Assembly (NCBI GenBank): GCA_040143965.1
Contig: JASJQH010000187.1
Location: 1-22,395, forward strand
DNA length: 22,395 bases
Source of the DNA: Basidiobolus ranarum
Lineage: Eukaryota; Basidiobolomycota; Basidiobolomycetes; Basidiobolales
Direction of reading: 5' to 3'
The notes below the pieces were generated by a model, which saw nothing but the letters and a program-made list of their open reading frames with translations, ran no database searches and had not been told where the DNA came from. Below, in pieces: positions 10,600-21,791 of the stretch. Positions within the stretch are counted from its first letter, which is position 1; every line of letters starts with the position of its first letter. The translations under genes and the position numbers were made by a program.

Positions 10600-12124
10600 A
10601 TGGACCAAGAAACTGCAAACACACTATTTGAGAGAGGAGGCTTTCTATTGTTTTTAGATGCACCAGAGAATCTCGAGTTTGGCATTGACTATAATTCCTG
10701 GAACATTGGACCACGGTTCAAAGGAGTCAAACTAATTCCACCGTGGATTCATTTCGTATATTATAGGTATGATGAGTTCGTGATATGTATACTTGATTAT
10801 TAACCGATTAAAGTCGTATTTATGAGTGCTAAATAACAATTACTTTTAGTGTACAGGACAAGACTAGTCAACAGCATGGGCTGAGATCTGGATTTTTCCA
10901 TAACTTCGAGGCTGGCAAGGTAGGATAAAAATATATTCAAAGAATACATTTATAACTTCTCTAACTTTGTTGAATGTAGATTCTCTTGAAACAGTGGAAT
11001 CCTCAGATCGAAGATCTGTTTGAAGATTCAGAGCTCGATCCTGACCAAGCCAATAGATACAAAGCTGGTAAGGCCATTCCAGATTTCCATTTATCAAATA
11101 ATACTTTAAATAGGCCAACTTTACTCAAAGGTGACATGCAATGTTGACTTCTTTCGTTTCAATCCGTCTAGATATAAGATATTTTGATCAATTTATGGGA
11201 GCTTATCCCCTCGTTCCCAATGACACATATCAAACCTGGCTACATTTGAGTAATTATCTCACTAGAGACTTAATAGAACATCATGTGCCCAATTCTGGTA
11301 AAGTGAGTTGTGTAACCGGCTCAGGTGAAGATCAACTCGGAGAAGAAAAAGATGAAGATGGCCTAGAATTTACTCTAATCGATTTGAAGAAGTCGTTTCC
11401 GGAGGGTGCATCTGGAGACCAACTGACCAAGTATAGTCTTGACAAGAGTCATCTCCTCGAGACTTTGCTTAGCAAAGCTTACAAATCTGGTAAACATTCA
11501 CTGACTTTACTCCGACCCAAGCAGTTTGCATCTAGAATTCTTACGCCTTTTTATGTTTCCCAGATTATGAAAACCTTTTGGGCGAGTTTCAACTCTCTTT
11601 TATATGCTTAATACTAGCACAGAATTTCTCCGGTTTTAATCAATGGAAGAAGCTGATCCATTTAATCTGCAGTAGCAAGGAGACTATTATCAAACGTCCT
11701 AAACTTATATTCGATTTCTTAAGTATGTGTTGACTACGACAGTTGCAGATCTCGTGTAATGATTTTTGTACTTACTCCAGCTAACCATCTCTCTATTTCT
11801 TCATGGTAGATGTACTTAAGTTTCAAATGGAAGAGTGTCCTAAAGATTTCTTCATTGACGTCATTTCTGAGAACAATTTCCTCGTTCCAACGCTAAGAGT
11901 AAGTTATCAACTGGTAAATATCTGATGAAAATGTAGCTGATTCAGTAAATATTCCCTAGACATTAATACGCAACATCAATGATTCAGACGGCGTCGATAC
12001 CTCTATCATCTCGATCCTTCATGAGTTTCAGGCATTTGTAAGCCGAAAGTTCGATTGGTATCTGACCATTGAAGAGGAAGAAGAGGAAGAAGGTGAGGAC
12101 GCTCCGGTCATAGTAGAGCTTTAA
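10600..12124 (+). CDS. AAR2: AAR2, U5 snRNP assembly factor
   Basis: AAR2 binds Prp8 in the cytoplasmic U5 snRNP precursor and is exchanged for Brr2 during maturation. Seven exons join in phase: 10600-10766, 10850-10919, 10980-11067, 11172-11489, 11564-11722, 11810-11898 and 11960-12124, giving 351 residues (human 384). The start MDQETANTLFERGG aligns with human MDPELAKRLFFEG. The frame is open upstream but has no better ATG. Hallmarks are EFGIDYNSWNIGPRFKGVK (about residues 26-44), RYFDQFMGAYP, KKSFPEGASGDQLTKYSLD, LLGEFQLSFICLILAQNF with NQWKKLIHLIC, CPKDFFIDVISENNFL and RKFDWYL. The C-terminus has an uninterrupted run of seven Glu before the family-typical APVIVEL ending. In the IPPGIHF motif the Gly is Trp here. 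Introns are 57-104 nt, and several have CTAAC-type branch sites (for example before 10980). Confidence 0.95.
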
Positions 12125-14590
12125 GGTACACATTGACTCTAATTTATCCCAAGTGGTCACATTGATACTGTATAGAGGGACCACAGCCAAGGAAACTTGG
12201 ATTTTTGCCACCCTTTCTGAATGTTCGTAGTTAGTGGAGATTTGTTTTTGAATGAAGAATCCTGATCAGATTTAAATATTCGAATTCATGATTTATTTGC
12301 CAATCAATCTCAGAGCTATTATCAAAACCATAAAGCATACAAGCATGTAGTCAACTATAGCACTCCTATATAAATCATCTGAATCAACTCATTTCATATT
12401 TACTTGCCTCATCTTCAAGTAATCTAGCCCAAGAGTATATTTCTATAGAGATGGAGAGCAAGCCATTGATTACGCTTTTAGAAGAAACAAAGGCATGTAG
12501 CTAAGGGTATAGCTTCAACGGAAGTCCGGGAGTTGTGAGAATGTACTTAGAGCCCAGGTTGGGTAGTTTTGAAAAACTCCAGAATCTTGGACACTAAAGT
12601 GTGTGCTATTTTACAATCCTATTACAACAGTGCGAGTATTTATTAGTGAATGAGAGATCTAGTTGAATTATTAGTCTAACCATATATTATTATTACACAA
12701 TGCTCGATTAAGACTGATTCTGTTGAAATGAATCATAGATTGCGTGTGATGCGGCAGCTAAAGCAATGATTCCAAGAAATACGAAACTGAAACAACGTTG
12801 AATGCATGCATTGATTGGAATATTGCATGTATATACACACTGTATAATTAAATCAAAGCTGGACTTGCAGAAACACTGTTAGTTAAGATTCCTCATGTGG
12901 AATTGATTCCCAATTAGTGGTCCAGAATGTGACAACATTTGATTGATGTCATGAATCTCATCAGCATCATCAGTATCATCAGCACCACAATACATTGAAT
13001 GACAATCTGCGCTTGGGATATACCGTATTTCTTCAAAAGTGGCTTATAACCCATTTCTATTTTTGGGTAGGTTTATTTATTATTTATTTAAGAATGCAAA
13101 TGGTTATTCATTACAGCAGGCGCTCTACCGTTAGGCTGGGTCATGAGCCGAGATTCATTGGGTATGCAAGATGACAAAGACATGAGGACACGCAATAAGG
13201 AAGCTACCAGAGTCACTCCAAAGGCCATTAACTTCAATTAGAAGCTGTTGAATGACTCATTGTAATGATGACTCTTATGGTTACTTAAGGTATGTAATTC
13301 GCAGTTGCCTTAAGCGCTTAGGATCGTGGATGTGCTGGCGGTAATTCCAACCATGATGATGAGCAGCTAGTGCATTCTCCGACTGGTGTCCTGTGACGGT
13401 ACTTTTCGGGACTTGTAGTAGTTATACTGGAATCTAGAGCTGTTGGACTCCCACAATAATTTGTGCTATGCTTGTCTACGGGCAAGAAGCCCTTGGTCGA
13501 GCTTTTCAGCTTGGATATGCATTTGAAAGGGTTGCGAGCATAATGAGTGCCACCTCCGGATAACGTCTCATCCAACATAGTTGGTATAGTATATATCACG
13601 ACAGCTCACAGTATTACCGCTCAATATTTATGACAGGCTGCCCAATATATCCAGTAGTAGATCTATAACCGAGTTTTTCCGGTTCTAGGAGGTTATGTCC
13701 TCTCCAATCTGCATGATTGAAGAAATAGTATTAGTGGCTTTCTGGAACATTGTTTAGCATACCCACACTTCATAGCTGATCCTTGATGGAATAACACGTA
13801 GAATCATCTCTAATTCGAGTATATTTATGGAATCCTATGAGGCCATATCGTAATTTCCATCCAGTTGACGCAACCTAGTTAATCCAAAAATGGACCTATT
13901 ACTCCACATTCCAATGCTCTTGGAAATAAATGAGTATCTTGCACTCCGACAAGGAGAAACCTTTTCCCACAAGGCTCCAACTGATCGCTAACGTAGTCTG
14001 TGCGTAATAGATCCTACAAGTAGGTCTTATATTACTTTCCACCACGTATCTCGAAATGAAGCCCCCTATTGCTCTCCTCATAGCAGATGTATTTCGGAAA
14101 CTACATTCAGATATCCCAGGTTTAACAGAAAGGTACTCAACATGTGGAACCAATCTTGGTATACTATTATTGTAGCCAACTTGTGTACAATAGAAGTGAC
14201 CAGCGTGAAGTCATTTGTTTATTGCGAAGACATAGGCTAGGTGCTAGTGTTTTCATGTCTAGATCAGTACTGGCATTATATTTTACAAATCAACAAAATT
14301 GTAATGACACAGGATGGATACGAAAAAGGCTTGCAATATTTCTGTTTGGCGTTACGTTCCCCACCTTCACTCCTAAAACCAATCAATTCAAAACTGAGTC
14401 TTTCAATGACAAAGCCGTCAAAGGGCATACCGTCGATGACGCGAAATATTTTTAAAAGGTAATGTATACGTATTATTGTATTAATTAAGTTCTGTCTCAA
14501 TTTTCGGGAATGGCAGTTGGTTTACCCTCTCAATATTCATTAGTATAGAGAAGACTGCACACGCAAGGAGTAATTTGCGGCATGTATACA
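12125..14590. other. Gene-free convergent interval
   Basis: This lies between the AAR2 stop and the stop of the membrane-protein gene. Open frames at 13318-13599 (-), 13899-14153 (-) and 14144-14462 (+, two overlapping frames) have no recognisable domain and no splice partners. Simple sequence includes a CATCAT/CAGCAT-type trinucleotide run at about 12958-12986 and a TTTA-rich run at about 13069-13090. A short tRNA D-arm-like segment lies on the - strand at about 13115-13148 without the rest of a tRNA. The ends should contain the 3' UTRs of both flanking genes. I did not find an AATAAA that I would assign with confidence. Confidence 0.45.
12958..12986. repeat. Short imperfect ATCATCAGC-type microsatellite
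   Basis: A run of CATCAGCATCATCAGTATCATCAG-like trinucleotides interrupts otherwise non-repetitive AT-rich DNA. It lies outside any gene I can read. Confidence 0.6.
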
Positions 14591-15819
14591 CTAATACTCA
14601 TATTCCTGATTTGAAAGGCTGCCTGTGATTTTGATTTTGGGCTTTTCAACCGATCCCGGGTCTAATGACATACTTCCAGTATATTGCAGCAACCGATAAG
14701 GTATCAGATAGTTGAAGCAACGCAAACAAAATAGAAACATGTTCAGCGGTAGCCAGATGATTCTTGATATAAATTCCACCAACCAAATCAATGTGCTTTT
14801 ACTCTTCAGATTAGTTGACCCATTAACCCTGCCCATGCTCAGTTCGATACTGCTTAATCGCACTTCAAATTCAATCAATTTCGCCTCCTGATACTTCTTC
14901 GATACTTGTTCGCGTAGTTCAAACTTTTGGAACCACTTGGTTAACTCGATCAAGGCTGGTTGTAAGCCCTGCTTAAGCTCACCAACTTCCGATTTGGTGG
15001 CCAAAGCTGTACGTAACTGATGAAGCTCGCCCTCTAAGGTTGCTATGCGATTACGTAGCTCTTCCACTTCGTTATTGGGGCAACGGACCTCTTCACGCAA
15101 ACGTAATGCACGATTATTAGCCAGTCCGATCATATGAGAAACAGGTTTGATTCCAGCAGCGAAAATGAAAATCATGATGTTGAGCTGAGAGAAATATTTG
15201 TTGTAATCAGAAAGAAACTGTCTGGAAATTTGTAGTAGATATCCTCCTAATCCTGGTGAGATCAAGACCAATAGCAGGGAAAGGTTCTCTTGTCGACGCA
15301 ATTTTCTAATGGCCTCCGAGCGTAAAGCCTCTTGTGTTGAGTTTCCAGGCTGATTGGTGTTTTCAATTTGGTTGATTCGACGTTTACGTGCAGCGAAATA
15401 AAGCTCCCAAGGGACTAATGAACACTACCCATCAATACAATGGCTTTGATTACCTCAATTGAATACAACTTACCTTTAATTACGAGGAATAGATAGAACC
15501 CAACTAAAGCCAGCAGCATTAGATCGCTCCAGGCTCTGGCATCTCCATGGAACACTGATACCACTGGCGGTAAGATGGCAAAAAAGATGGGCCAGCTATG
15601 CGTAGAGGTTGAGAAATTCTCCCCGTTGTCTCTTACATGATTTGAACTCGTTCCCTTTCCTAGATTGGTGGCTCCAGGCCACTTACCAGTCATTGGAGGA
15701 TCTGGTTCAGCAGAGCTGCCATCCTTCATTTTACCCAGAGTTGAATGTAAAGGCGAAGGGTTCTTTGGCAAGGGTTTACTCGAAGTCTGTGGCTCAAATA
15801 TACGAGAATGGGTTGACAT
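14591..15819 (-). CDS. Uncharacterised fungal multi-pass membrane protein with coiled coil
   Basis: Two exons, 15474-15819 and 14591-15414, join in phase over a 59-nt GT-AG intron to give 389 residues. I start at MSTHSRIF; an in-frame ATG at 15852 would add 11 residues. The order is a Ser/Pro-rich soluble N-terminus (1-70), hydrophobic segments at about 77-90 and 97-114, the motif VPWELYFAARKRR (about 116-128), an amphipathic stretch, hydrophobic segments at about 159-178 and 193-212, a heptad-like coiled coil (about 217-265), a charged linker, a final hydrophobic region (about 323-356), and a hydrophilic tail. I recall similar unnamed proteins in other fungi (a WSDLLLL...PWE...R layout followed by a short coiled coil) but know no function. 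ER or mitochondrial membrane placement is a guess. It is divergent from SOG2 across 1.1 kb. Confidence 0.85.
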
Positions 15820-16932
15820 AATATAGAGTATAGAGTAAAAGAGATTTAGCATGTGGGAGGGTAATTTTTATAGGGAAATCAACTCAATTGTGATTGTAAT
15901 GAATACGATCTGAAAGCCACGGTAAGCTAGCGAAATAGACAGTCATGAAACTTCAAAAAAGAACATTGTGCTAGTTTATAGTCGAGTCATGGCCTCGTGT
16001 TACTTACGTAGCACGATTCTTCATGATACCTACCAAGGTGAATGTAGATATCTGGAGCCTATTCATGGACTTACTTAATCATGTGTCAATCCAGAGATCA
16101 CTTGACAAGGAGTCAGCGAATGGAGTTTGCGCATAAATGCTCGTAGCCAATCCTTACTCTTCTTCGTGAGGTTGCAGTTTCAGAGCTGTGTGTTATAAGC
16201 CTCAGCATCACTGGAGGAAACATAGCCAGGACTCCGCTCTCCAGGAGAATAACGGGCTCAGGGCCCCTAACTTGCTACGTAGCATGTCATAAATAATGAG
16301 GCCCTCTTTTCATTTCGCAGCCTTATTCATTTATCAAGATTACGTTAAAGGCTGAGAAGTGGGATTCAATCATGAAGCCCTGCAACTAGCCAAGCCTGCA
16401 TTGATTAGATATCACATGTAGACTCTTAGCGCGTCTGAATGCTCCATTGAGACGTCTCTACATGGCCATCATAGCGACTTCAAGCCATACAGCTCAATCT
16501 CAATCCATCAAGCCAGAAGTCATGCCGATATTATAATCCATTCCACAATCACCTGTTGGGGTTCAAGCGTACACATGATTTGGAGATTGAGATCATATAC
16601 TCCAAAACTATGCGTTTGCTGTGGAAACTACTGGAAAAGGATGATGCTATTTGATTTGACAGAATTCGATGTAAATTAAATTAAAATCTCGCACCTTCAA
16701 AAAATCCAGGCATTTTTAAAATAATATATTCAGGAATCTATTTGTTAACAGCTAGGAACTTTACAAATTAGAGTATTGGCTTTCTGTAGACTTCAGAGTT
16801 TATGTTTGAAGCAGGAAGAAACTTTGGAGAATATCCTTGCTTTTCGACAAGTTCGTCTTATCTGTTTTCATACACATACACACATCTATGCTTACGTGCC
16901 CTTTATTAAGTACTTCAATAGGTCATTAAGCT
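15820..16932. other. Divergent intergenic interval
   Basis: This separates the start of the membrane-protein gene (-) from the start of SOG2 (+) and should contain both promoters. A TATA-like string lies at about 15820-15838, immediately before the chosen start of the membrane protein. The middle (about 16000-16650) is less AT-rich than the edges and contains broken open frames, but no domain, RNA gene or repeat that I can identify. The 60-codon open frame at 16776-16961 overlaps the SOG2 start in another frame and is not supported. Confidence 0.4.
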
Positions 16933-19281
16933 ATGGGTGGAAACTTAACGAAACTGATTGAACAAGAAAAAGGTTCAAAGACACTCAATCTGGGTCAAAA
17001 AAACATAAGTGAAATCCCACCTCAGATCGAGACACTCCGTGACAGTTTAGAAAGGTAAAATCTTTCATCTTAGTCGGTAGTCAATGGTGCAGTGGACTAA
17101 CTTCGCATCTAGACTGGGTTTGGGCCAAAATTTTTTGAATTCTCTACCATTAGAAATAGCAAAGTTACAGAATTTACGCTATATCAATCTAAGAGCAAAT
17201 CTCTTCAAAGAATTCCCTTTAGTGGTAGGTTTCCCGCTCTATTTCTGGTTGCTGCCAAATTATTTATACCCGAATTTTGTTAGCTATGTGAACTACCACG
17301 TCTCGAAATTCTGGATTTGAGTAAAAACAAAATTCGAATATTACCTAATGAACTTGGCAAAATCAAAACACTGAAGGTATTCATCAAGTTCTTCTACTGT
17401 TGGCTAGTGTACATATACTCATTTGCCCTGCAATTGATATTTTAGGTTTTGAGTGTAGCACGTAATCGTATTAAAGAGCTACCATTCTGCATAGGGCGCA
17501 TGGAAGACCTACAAGTCTTAAAAATAGAGCATAACCCCATCACTTTTCCACCCCGACATATAGCTCAATCTAATCACAACAGTGGAGAATGGTTGGAGCA
17601 CTTGAAGGAGTATCTACGGGAACACTCAGGTTTGTCCATGCTAGAGCCTTACGTTGTTGTCCATCATTAATAGAATTTATCTGAAACAGACACCCCAGAC
17701 TATGCTGAGGATGTGGTAGAAGAGAACAGTACCGACGACGGCTCTTTAATGGAACACTACGCTCGCGATCAATACGATTTGCGAACCAGGCGAATGCCTT
17801 CTACCGAGTCTTTAAGTTCATATATGCGGTCTGACAAACTTTCAATCACACAGGAAAATCTCGCTGAGCTTAAAATATTGATGGAGAAACGTAGTTCTGA
17901 CCGCCGGCACCAGTTCGGAAGATCATTCTCAATGCCCAGAGGGATTGTCAGTGAGTATTCCGATAATAACGGCAGTCTGCCTAGTATCTCACTCTCACGC
18001 CATTCTCGAGGGATCTCTTTGGATTCAATTAGCTCGGTAGATACACAGACATCAGTTGATGGGAATTGGAATTGGGACACTTACTTCCTACACGCTAATC
18101 CAATTCCCAAGAACATCTCAAACGTCAATGGAAAATGGTTGGCAATACACCGAAGTATTTTGTTTATGATGATTCAAATATATTGTGCAGTGCAACAGCC
18201 CTTAGCGCTTACTCTGGACATTCACACCACCGCCATATTTTCGGGTTTGTTGTCGGACATCTCAAACGGAATGACGTTATACGTACAGATCTTAGAAAAG
18301 TTTGAACGAGGATTACATCAACTACGACCTCAGGACTTCTCCGGCTTCCACCACGACTTAGTCCAAGCGTGTCTTAAAAACATTAACTCTTTTCAGAAAT
18401 TAGTGCGCGCCGTATATTTAAACATAAAGCCCCTGACAAGAAACAGCGACATACGAATTACGAAGAATCTATTGGTAGTGATACACACCGGAACCATTGA
18501 GATTAAAAATGCTTATGAAGCTCTAAGCCAATTTAGTGCGGAGTTGTCCACGACTTCATTAGTGATCGGGCAGAACCGATTTTCTAAAGTTAAACGAGGT
18601 AGCGTTGTATTGCGTGATATTGAAGTTAATCCCGAGCTATACACCTTAGCTGAAAACACCACTGCTGCCGCCACGAGAGTAATGCTTTTGCTGACAGAAT
18701 CCCTTGAAAGACTCAACCTCGGAGACGATGATACCGATAAATTAAATCGACAAAAGGATTGTTTTTCCTCCAAGATAGAGGAGCTTCTATCGCATTTACA
18801 AACTGCGGAGAGCGCTACCAAATCTCTAAACCGCTCACTTAATATCAAGAACACCAGTAACGAAGATTCGTTATTCAATCGGCGCTTTCTTGAAGACATT
18901 GACAATTTTGTGAAGGTTCATTTGGGTTTCTGTAGCACAGGTTTTTTTCACACATCTAATGCACTTTCCACATAGGCTGTCATTACCATGGCCTCTATCA
19001 CCCGAGCCTCTTTGACCGAGCTACATTTGAACAAGTCCGTTACTTCCGGGCTTCAAGCACTTGTTCGTAGTACAAGAGAGTTAGCTCTTTTGTTTGCTAA
19101 ATCACGACCCAAATTAACGACAGACGATAACAGCGAAATGAGTGATGTGCACATCGAGGTCTCATCCGTATGTACGTTAGGGAATTAAGACCAAGTGTAT
19201 TCCTACTAAACCTATGCTCTATTTCTCATCATGTAGGTTCCTAGGATCTTGCCTCCCACCCCCGAAGTCTCAGAATTCTGA
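16933..19281 (+). CDS. SOG2: SOG2, leucine-rich-repeat component of the RAM (NDR kinase) network
   Basis: Sog2 is a fungal LRR protein of the RAM pathway (with Cbk1/Mob2, Kic1, Hym1 and Tao3) controlling polarity and cell separation. Seven exons join in phase: 16933-17054, 17113-17224, 17284-17376, 17446-17629, 17690-18915, 18976-19167 and 19237-19281, giving 657 residues. Residues about 15-150 hold LRRs of the LxxLxLxxNxLxxLP type (for example LEILDLSKNKIRILPNELG), ending with LKIEHNPITFPP, typical of the Sog2 family. A Ser-rich linker (about 170-310) follows, then a long all-helical Sog2-type domain (about 315-640) and a short PRILPPTPE tail. The N-terminus MGGNLTKL fits an N-myristoylation signal. 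The linker contains HSRGIS (residues 275-280), an HxRxxS NDR/LATS kinase consensus. Introns are 58-69 nt. Two introns carry GACTAAC- or CTACTAAAC-like branch sites. Confidence 0.95.
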
Positions 19282-20398
19282 GGATTTTTTCCAATGTGGA
19301 ATTGTATTTTGGCAGTTGAAAAGCTGTTATCTGTATATATATATATTCGCTTTTCGTTCATACCAGATTTCTTTGCCACATTCCATTAATACTATCGTAC
19401 TTAGAATTTGGAGATCTACCTCGTTTCCTTCACTTTCATTGTCTACACGTTCTTGTGTTGTTCCACGTCTATGATTTATTGTTGTTTAATGTTCTATGTA
19501 TCATTTCTCCTTCACATCCATATCCCGTCGCTCTTCACTTAGAAGCACATTACAGTGAGGATGTTCGTCTTTACTTATTGATACAAAATCACTAGATTTC
19601 GGGTCTCTTTGACACTCACCCTTTCTCTTCCTTTACTTTTCATTATCAACCATATTCATTGGTCTAACCCACAACAATTTATCTAACTTTTACGGGGCGA
19701 CTGGTTAATAGTTAGCCTTCTAAGAGGACCACATTTTAAAAACCCTATACAATTTATTAACGAAGAGACCGGTTTCTTTATTTAATATTGTGAGTATTAG
19801 TAACATACGATATAATATACCATAAAATAATCAATCAGATAGACCGTTAAGTAGTTGATATAAGACCTAAGAGCACTCTGCTATCCCACGTTGGCTATGT
19901 ACCATAATTGTTAGGTCACTATGACTTCAGTCACGGAAGTGCCACCGACCGTACTATCTTAAGTTTGGGCAGACTCAGAAAAGTTCCTTTTATACTAGTC
20001 CGAATCTGAATAGAGCATCAATTCTCAACTATACAACACCTTTCAAAAGGAGGGAGCTACAGAGAACTATTGCTCCCATCAATGTTCTTAAATAATGCTT
20101 GACTTGAACCAATATAGCGTGGGATTTGACAACACTTGTCAAAGGATAAATCTGAAAGAGCTAAGGGTATTTGGGAAGGATTAATACGATGAGGATACGC
20201 AGATTCCTTCCTTCTTGTAGTAAACTCTCATTTGGTTTTGAACCGGTTCAAACACTCGCAAAGTAATGAATGTAAAATTGAATCTGCCGAAAGGCCGAGG
20301 ATTGTCACTATTAGTGTATGATTCGTTAGATTTTATTGATGCAACTCTCATGATATTTTCCATTCAATATATTTTAAAGTCAACTCAGCAGAGAGATG
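19282..20398. other. Gene-free convergent interval
   Basis: This lies between the SOG2 stop (+) and the universal stress protein stop (-). Open frames here (for example 20181-20363 on the - strand and 20266-20454 on the + strand) are short, mutually overlapping and without recognisable features. There is a TA dinucleotide run at about 19336-19347. Both 3' UTRs must lie here. I could not place their poly(A) sites. Confidence 0.45.
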
Positions 20399-21278
20399 TC
20401 AGTTCGACTGCAGTAGGGTTGGCTGTAATTGTTCTTCTGTTTCGTGATATTTAACTGTAAGAACTAAAAATGCTGACAATTAGTGTAGTCGAATATAAAA
20501 CGTAGGTTATAAATACTCACCTGGGCAGGGCGCGCTATGTATACAATGTTTGCTTACGCTACCTAGAATTTGGCTAAGAGTAGGGTGAGTTATTTCATTT
20601 GTCAAATACAACGTTTTCACAGAGATCATACAAACCTTTGCATAGCGTTCAACCCACGGTCGCCCAGTACAAGCATGTATACCTCTTGCGAGGATACATA
20701 ATCAACAATACGGGTACGAGGATCGATTCCTGTCAACGCTACAGCATCACAATTAATCTATATTCACGCCATGAGGAAAGGATCATTGAGGTAAGTATTT
20801 TGGATAAAAGTGGGCCCTTATTTAACCATAAAACAACCTGGATATCTTTCTTCTGCATTTGCTCACTGAGCCACTCTAAACCCTTTTTCAGTATTTCCTC
20901 GGCCTCACGTTTGGCTTTAGCTTCAGCATGCTCTTGTCGTTCTTGATTCACCCAAGAAGCTACGTAGAGAAAATGAAGATTTTCCTTTAGAAAAGTAGAA
21001 AGAGAGAGAGAGATTAAGTGGAATCATAGGCGTTACTTTGATACTGTGCATTTTCAAGTGTGTTGGAAAGAAGATCTCCAAATTTACATGAGAGAACTCC
21101 TACAGTGAGTAAGATGACCTTATCTCCCGGATGGTAAGCGTTCTCTATAGCCCAAGCTAGAGCGTTCCTATATCGGAGTGGGTAAGTATGTAAATGCAAA
21201 CACCTGTGTTTGTTCTTTTAAGTAATAGACTTACCGTGAGTATTTTGTGTTATCATAAGCAATCACTATTTTGCTCAT
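20399..21278 (-). CDS. Universal stress protein (UspA-fold, ATP-binding type)
   Basis: Six short exons join in phase: 21235-21278, 21037-21167, 20838-20959, 20636-20757, 20521-20573 and 20399-20463, giving 178 residues. One Usp domain fills the protein: the first strand MSKIVIAYD, helix NALAWAIENA, strand KVILLTVG, a long charged helix (about 62-96), strand INCDAVALTG, the DPRTRIVDYV helix, strand VYMLVLGDRG, and CPVLTVKYH at the end. The nucleotide-binding signature G-2x-G-9x-G-S is exact (G131, G134, G144, S145), so ATP binding is expected. Role: a soluble stress-related nucleotide sensor, partner unknown. The intron at 20758-20837 uses a GTTGTT donor, and the 77-nt intron 20960-21036 has a CT-repeat pyrimidine tract. 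For the last exon I chose the acceptor that yields CPVLTV, the family-typical ending. An acceptor 9 nt later would drop three residues. Confidence 0.92.
21001..21013. repeat. AG microsatellite inside a stress-protein intron
   Basis: A short run of AG repeats. On the coding (-) strand it reads as a CT tract in the 77-nt intron (20960-21036), where it may act as the polypyrimidine tract. Confidence 0.6.
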
Positions 21279-21791
21279 TTCTTTGTTTGTATATAGTTAG
21301 GATGCAATAAAGCTACTATTTTCTATCAAAGGGATTACTGTTCAAATATATCTAGATATTCAGTGAGAAACAGGAAAGGAGTACGCAACACCTGACACCA
21401 CTAACCTGGATGCTATATGATGAAGAGAAGTAAATACAAAAGATTCGAAGATAGACTGCGTATGTTCCAGAGATGGAGTACAATGGACAATGCTTCACTA
21501 CGCCCTTTAGAGATATAGCAACAAATCAAGCTTACTCTTGGTGATCGTACCAATCACACTGCTTGTATCAGGGACGGTCATAATTTGCTAAATTGTATAA
21601 CTACGTTGTCCCTAAAATGGCTAAACCCCTCTACCAGTCCTTTGCGGGTTGAATGGATGTGTAACATAATATGATGGAATTAGACACTAGGTCTAGACTA
21701 CACCGCCTGACGTGTCATGAGTGGATGTTTCTGGTATATTTTAAGATCACAGATTAGCGTGCATTTAACCTGCTTGCACAAAGCATCCATT
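21279..21791. other. Intergenic interval between two co-oriented genes
   Basis: About 0.5 kb lies between the protease stop and the universal stress protein start, both on the - strand. It should hold the protease 3' UTR and the stress-protein promoter. No open frame, RNA gene or repeat stood out. Confidence 0.5.

Noticed and set aside
14144-14462. Two overlapping + strand frames of 73-103 codons
   Set aside because: Neither has a recognisable domain, splice partners or a neighbour they extend. They compete in the same stretch with a - strand frame of similar length.
17769-18905. Open - strand frames of 103 and 130 codons at 17769-18080 and 18513-18905
   Set aside because: They are antisense shadows of the long SOG2 exon, and their translations have no domain features.
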